A stretch of DNA of 64,000 nucleotides from NCBI GenBank assembly GCA_021014945.1, contig MU266431.1, forward strand, positions 29,707 to 93,706, given 5' to 3'. Each line of letters starts with the position of its first letter. Positions within the stretch are counted from its first letter, which is position 1. Below are positions 59,635 through 64,000 of this stretch, in pieces. Made by a program: the position numbers and the translations under genes. The notes under the pieces are model-generated. The model was not told where the DNA came from, made no database searches, and saw nothing but the letters and a program-made list of their open reading frames with translations. Source of the DNA: Leucogyrophana mollusca (taxonomy: Eukaryota > Basidiomycota > Agaricomycetes > Boletales).

Positions 59635-61183
59635 ACGCGCCGTTCATACACTATTCAGCTGCAGGATATCATTTGAAAGCAGGTCCAGTCGTCACTGTAG
59701 TGCCGCTGCCGATGCCGGCCGGCCACACACGCAACCTGAAGCTGATCAAGCACCTCTCTCGTGTAATGTATGCGGCTTGCGTCCCATTTCGGCCACAAGC
59801 CAATCAAGGTGCCTCAAGTTCGACGGCATATTCAGACTCCCGAGTGAGTAAGTCCGTTCTCGTCTCGGCGTCTATGTTCGTGACATACCCCTTCCCCAGA
59901 TGTCAACTTGGCATGCCCGTTGCCTGTAAAGTAAAACTGCGAGCGCAGCGCAGATCTATGGAGAGAGCAGATCGACCAGTCTCAAACAAAAGACAGCAGT
60001 TTGCGCTTTGCCAATTTCGCGTCTCCGCGCCAACGAGTCCGAGTCGAATTGAACATAGGCGGGCTACTTCGGCTTTTGCTCCATGATCGAGTATGCGTGG
60101 CCAGGCTCGGCACGACGGCTGACTGAGCGGAGACAAAACATGCCGATGGCCGACAAACGGCTGGTGGCTGACTGTCAAACATTGCTTGCGACGAGTCACC
60201 GTGCACTGGACACCACCCTAGTATGGACCTCGCGACACTCTTGGCGGCCGTGCAAGCTTACGACGATCTCCAACAGCTCTCGCTCTCTCTCTTTCGCGAT
60301 CAACCATCACTTACAGTGCGTTTCAGAACATTGTAGCACCTCCATTTTTGGCAGCGGGCATCGAACTGAGGTTAGTGGTGCCGAGAGATGCCGAGCTACC
60401 AGGCACGCAATTCAGCGCTAGCGGGATCATGCAGCAGCGGTGCGGTGGCTGGAATTTGCTCGGAGTCAAAGGAAAAAATTCGGCTGAAAAAACTCCGGAT
60501 CGCTACAACGTTCCGAAACGCACTGTAATGCTCTGAATCTCACAGCACCGACGCGTCTCTGCGGTTCCTGTTGACATATAAGCCAGTTGGTGGCGGGGAC
60601 GCCGTCAAGTGACTATGCAGTGATGTAAAAGTAGATAATACATAACAATACATAAATTCCCCTCTGCATCGAAGGAAGAGAACTCACGGGACCGGGTAAT
60701 AGAGGAGTGGTGGAGGAGCGGGAGATGGGTATGAAGAATGGGGGCTGGCGAGCACGTCAATGACGCTCGACGTTGTCAATGGTGGCGGAGGAGATGGTGG
60801 TGGTGGCCAGGGGTTGATTCCGTTTCTGGAACTTGTTGGGCCGAGCGGACTTCAAAGGCAGCCGCGTCGGCAAAGCGGCACCGGGGATTTCCAACACACA
60901 AATCTGCAGACTCTGACGGACAAAAGCGCAGAATGGCGAGATCCTGGACTTTCTGCCTGAGGCTGATCACCCAATGATCTGGAGGGCTTGTGGGGAAAAG
61001 CAAGTATAACGTAGTTTGGTATGTTACAGTCGCCGTTACCGTGCTTCATATGTAAATGGCTCGGGAGTGCCGGGTCAGTATAAGTTATAAGCCACGTCGA
61101 TGTTCATGTTCATTAGTCGTCTCGCCATGTCGTAGACACTCCATATATTGTCGTCCCCATAAAATGTCGGGGTGTCCCGTATT
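59635..61183. other. Intergenic region between the two SDR copies
   Basis: A 189-codon plus-strand frame covers 59517-60086 without motifs. At 60223 an ATG opens MDLATLLAAVQAYDDLQQLS, and a nearby frame gives APPFLAAGIELRLVVPRDAE, but the two could not be joined convincingly. A Gly-rich stretch lies near 60780. No family was recognised, so any gene here is unproven. Confidence 0.35.
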
Positions 61184-62363
61184 TCAAACGCTCTCGACTT
61201 GCTCTTCCAGCCAGGTCCAAAGTTCTCGTCCAAGCTGTGGACTATCATTGGCTAGGGAAACACCTATTCGCGCCCAAGGGACGAGATACTGTATGATAAG
61301 AAGTTCGGCTTGTGCATCAACGTGGAAAATTTAAGTGAAAGACGAACCATTCCGTTGAGGGCCACGCCGTCTGGAGTCGTTCCGGCATAAAGCTGCGTGA
61401 GGGCACCAAAGGAGACGTCTTTAAACATCATATTCTGTAACAAAAAGTAAGTGCCCTGGCGCTGTCTAGCGCTCAAGTTCAGGTAGGCGCACCCCAATCC
61501 ACTGAGAGAATGTAGTAGTATGGCGGAGGAGTTCGGTTTTAATGCCGCCTGCGTGGATTATAGCTATGAGCTGCCGGCGCCACCCGTATTTGGCCAGATA
61601 AACTGACCTGGGTTGAGAGATGTCGATACAAGACCCTGGTCCCCATACCGTCTCTTCAGTTCCGCGGAGAGTATGATGTTGCCCTTTGATCTCGACGCTT
61701 CAATACGGACACAGGAACTTGTAAGTAAACTCACTGTTTTACTCTGGCCATATAGCTGGAAGGCGCTCATCTTCCGCCTCGCAGGCCCATCTTTGAAAGT
61801 GTCAAAGTTGAACCCGCCAAACCAATGGGCATTTGATGACGTGTTGACGACGCGTGCCGCACCGTCGGGGGATATCTTTGCAGTTGCGAGGAGGAGTGGC
61901 ATCAGCAACTTCGTAAAGTAGAAATGGCCTATCATTTCTTCGTTAGAAAACAGGAAAAAACGGCTTGGGTAAGGGATGACCCACCAAGGACATTCGTGCC
62001 GAATTGCAGGTCGTATCCATCGTCGGTCAGCATGTCCACAGGAGGGGTCATTACTCCACTGCGAAACTCCAAGTTGGGACAGGTCGTTAGGGGAAAAGGA
62101 TAAGTAAACATACGCGTTATTAAATAACACGTCAAGCCGCGTCTCCTTGCTTGAGCGAACGATTAGGAGCGTTCTTGCATTCAAAAGGGCTCGGGCGGGT
62201 TCCGACCTACCTAAGAAACTCTTCTGCCGCCGCCTTGATGGACTTGAGATTGGCCAGGTTCATTAAGAGGAGGTGCGCATCATTTCCAGTGCGTTCCTTG
62301 AGCTCCTTCACAGCAGCCTCTCCTTTTGCCTTATCCCTTGCAGCAATCCAAACCTTCGCGTTC

Positions 62364-62371
62364 TTTGTTAG
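62364..62371. repeat. Left target-site duplication
   Basis: TTTGTTAG directly outside the left inverted repeat, identical to 63192-63199. It derives from the SDR exon (CTAACAAA on the coding strand). Confidence 0.88.
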
Positions 62372-62388
62372 TAGGGTATAGCACGGGT
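62372..62388. repeat. Left terminal inverted repeat
   Basis: 17 bp, TAGGGTATAGCACGGGT, the exact reverse complement of 63175-63191. A further ACACCGCGGGT segment matches just inside, offset by a few bases. Confidence 0.9.
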
Positions 62389-63174
62389 GACACCGCGGGT
62401 CGGAAATTTGACACCGTACCCGTACCCGCCAACACCGTACCCTTACGGGTTGCGGGTATACACCGACCCGTGCGACCCGCGGTATGATGGGGTACCCGCG
62501 GTGTCGCAAATACCCGCGGGCGGGGTCCAAAGAACAACTGATAAAGAGGACAATTTTACAGTTCTACGTGTAGGATAACAATCCTACTCAACTTATTCAG
62601 CTCACCGCCTCCTCTTCTTCGACTTCACAACCTTGACAAGGTCATCCAGTGCGATTGAATCACAGCAGATCCATGAGCCGAGACAGAGGAAACCGAGAAA
62701 ATCGCCGGATACAAGCGAGAGTTGTTACCTTCAATGTTCATGGAGGCTGCGTTTATAGCACCGACCTGCCAAGATTTCATCAGTACACTTTTGTCGCTGA
62801 GACGCTCCACCAGAAGAATACAAGTCTCGTACCTTCTTCCAAGTTTTATCTTGAGCCTCATAAATCACATTCGTGACCAATTGTATAGGGGATATGGGTA
62901 TCATTAAAAGAAGATACAACATTAACAAGCAGAAACGAAGTGGCCCTGGTCTGAAGCCGCAAATCACGACGCGAGTTTGATGGGCAAGTGAGAATGACAG
63001 TTAGAAGAGAAGGTGTCGAAAACGAAGTAGACCAGTGGAGCCGAAAATGTCGGACATACCCGTGCATACCCGTACACCGCGTTCACGGTGCGCGGTGTGG
63101 GCGCGGGTACGGATTTCTTACACCGTACCCGTACCCGCCGTACCCGTCACCTCCATACCCGCGGTGTGTACCAT

Positions 63175-63191
63175 ACCCGTGCTATACCCTA
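63175..63191. repeat. Right terminal inverted repeat
   Basis: 17 bp ending CTATACCCTA, reverse complement of the left terminus. Confidence 0.9.
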
Positions 63192-63199
63192 TTTGTTAG
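63192..63199. repeat. Right target-site duplication
   Basis: TTTGTTAG, identical to the left copy. Confidence 0.88.
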
Positions 63200-63405
63200 C
63201 AGTACCTAAAAGACGCGTCAGTCTCGTGATCGGACGCGTCAACGTGGGTGGGTAGCATATGGCATACCCTCGCAGTTTCCTTGCCAATGCCTGCGTTCGC
63301 GCCGGTGACAAAGACTACTTTACCAGACATGTCTGGAATGTCATCAGTGGTAAATTTCGGTGCCGGAGGAAACACTTCTTGGAGGATAGACCAGGCGATG
63401 CCCAT

Positions 63406-64000
63406 GATGAACTAGACTGAATGAGAGGATATGGATTGTGGTGAGGGTGGAAAATGTTTAGAGGGATACGGTACTTAAGTACATACTCAGTCGCGACGCG
63501 TCTTCAGAGTCCCTAGTCCCCTGTTACTACTCCGAAGTTTTTCGGTTCCCAAAAATCGTGCTTCTTTGAAGTCCGAGCGCATGCCGTGATATTGTGGCCA
63601 GTGACCCCAAGGACTCCGGGCAAGTATTTGCCAACAATGAGCTTCAAGTCCTCGTCACTGTTATGTTTTTTCCGAGGACATTTACCTTCAAAGCGTTGGC
63701 ACTATGTTCCTCCCCTCGAAATTCCACTATCTTGTTTGTTATTACTGCAAACAGGCTACTGTAAAATACATGTATACTACTTTCTTACATAATTGACTTT
63801 TTTTACCAGGTGACACGATAGACGTGCAGTGGCGGAGGACACATAGGACACTGTGCACACTCCGCCTTGCGCCCCACTCAGTGACCGTGATTGGGCGTGT
63901 TGCGGGAGATCACAGTCCAGCCTGTGGAGGTGTCGTGAAAGGTGGCTGTGGGTGGTGGTAGCATCTGGCAGCGTTGTCGATGCAAGGTACAGGTGAGTGG
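63406..64000. other. Upstream flank of SDR copy B
   Basis: About 600 bp to the window end. No TATA box as clear as that of copy A was seen, and no gene was recognised. Confidence 0.4.

Larger units (their letters stand above)
62372..63191. mobile_element. hAT-like non-autonomous DNA transposon (820 bp)
   Basis: The ends are perfect 17-bp inverted repeats starting TAGGGTATAG. They are flanked on both sides by the identical 8-bp sequence TTTGTTAG (62364-62371 and 63192-63199). An 8-bp target duplication and a TAGGG-type terminus are features of the hAT superfamily. The outer 140-160 bp at each end are packed with short ACCCGTACCCG/CGGGTACGGGT units, like subterminal repeats. The interior has no complete transposase. 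A minus-strand frame ends KVVKSKKRRR, possibly a remnant or captured fragment. The element would depend on a transposase made elsewhere. Confidence 0.85.
61184..63405 (-). pseudogene. Short-chain dehydrogenase/reductase, copy B, interrupted by a transposable element
   Basis: This is the second member of the SDR pair. Exon one (MGIAWSILQEVFPPAPKF to [14 protein letters not shown]) is followed by an intron ending CTTTTAG at 63206. Exon two starts GTACTG and, after 14 nucleotides, is broken by the 820-bp element at 62372-63191. Past the element it continues NAKVWIAARDKAKGEAAVKE. Later blocks are intact: [64 protein letters not shown] and [15 protein letters not shown], ending EEQVESV. Reading into the element gives a stop after a few codons. 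The gene is therefore disrupted unless the element is spliced out. Everything outside the insertion appears functional, which points to a recent event. Confidence 0.82.

Noticed and set aside
59517..60086. 189-codon plus-strand open frame
   Set aside because: It lies across the promoter and start of SDR copy A, with no motif and a biased composition. Probably chance.
62372..63191. CCCGTACCCG-type repeats as a telomere remnant
   Set aside because: The units do not form a regular telomeric array. They lie inside a segment with inverted repeats and target duplications, so subterminal repeats of a transposon explain them better.
1..64000. tRNA, rRNA genes or CRISPR arrays
   Set aside because: No TPsiC-like or anticodon-arm patterns in tRNA arrangement, no rRNA-like stretch and no spaced repeats were found by eye.

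Overview
The window looks like nuclear DNA of a filamentous basidiomycete, most likely an Agaricomycete. Genes are close together on both strands. Almost every one is cut by short introns of about 45-80 bp with GTRNGT donors and YAG acceptors. The families also fit: a Pop8-like RNase P/MRP subunit, CHO2, CAR2, FES1, Dcn1, AKR1-type and PFA-type DHHC enzymes, a Golgi pH regulator, a DUF2235 hydrolase and a long aromatic amino acid decarboxylase of the mushroom type. No species can be named. Gene models were spliced by eye, so exon edges are estimates unless a junction is given.

Layout. 1-1395: 3' part of a glycoside hydrolase-like gene. 2260-6555: DUF2235 hydrolase fused to armadillo-like repeats with a C-terminal membrane segment. 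6787-8551 (-): FAD monooxygenase. 9207-11151: METTL16-type RNA methyltransferase. 11924-13511 (-) and 14301-16447 (+): a divergent pair, a quinone oxidoreductase-like MDR enzyme and a flavin monooxygenase. 16737-19452 (-): AKR1-type palmitoyltransferase. 19722-21794 (+): Golgi pH regulator-like protein. 21948-25295 (-): group II PLP decarboxylase with a long C-terminal extension. 26307-27909 (-) and 31372-33546 (+): membrane proteins of unknown function. Between them lie a small putative gene at 28243-28939 (-) and FES1 at 29114-30466. 35663-36550 (-): MPP6-like RNA exosome cofactor. 38533-39781: low-complexity hypothetical protein.

43012-44256: Dcn1. 44611-44976 (-): Pop8-like protein. 45082-47128: second DHHC palmitoyltransferase. 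47587-49864: ornithine aminotransferase. 50571-54463: CHO2 phosphatidylethanolamine methyltransferase. 54710-55485: CMP/dCMP deaminase-like protein. 56144-57045 (-): small secreted cysteine-rich protein. 58149-59542 and 61184-63405 (both -): two related short-chain dehydrogenases. The second is interrupted inside a coding exon by an 820-bp element at 62372-63191, which has 17-bp perfect terminal inverted repeats and an 8-bp target duplication and looks like a non-autonomous hAT element.

Most genes are unrelated housekeeping functions: RNA processing, lipid synthesis, protein acylation, neddylation and chaperone exchange. The accessory parts are the DUF2235-ARM fusion, the oxidoreductases near 7-16 kb, the extended decarboxylase, the secreted cysteine-rich protein and the dehydrogenase pair with its transposon. 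I found no recognisable tRNA, rRNA or CRISPR array, and no single convincing biosynthetic cluster.
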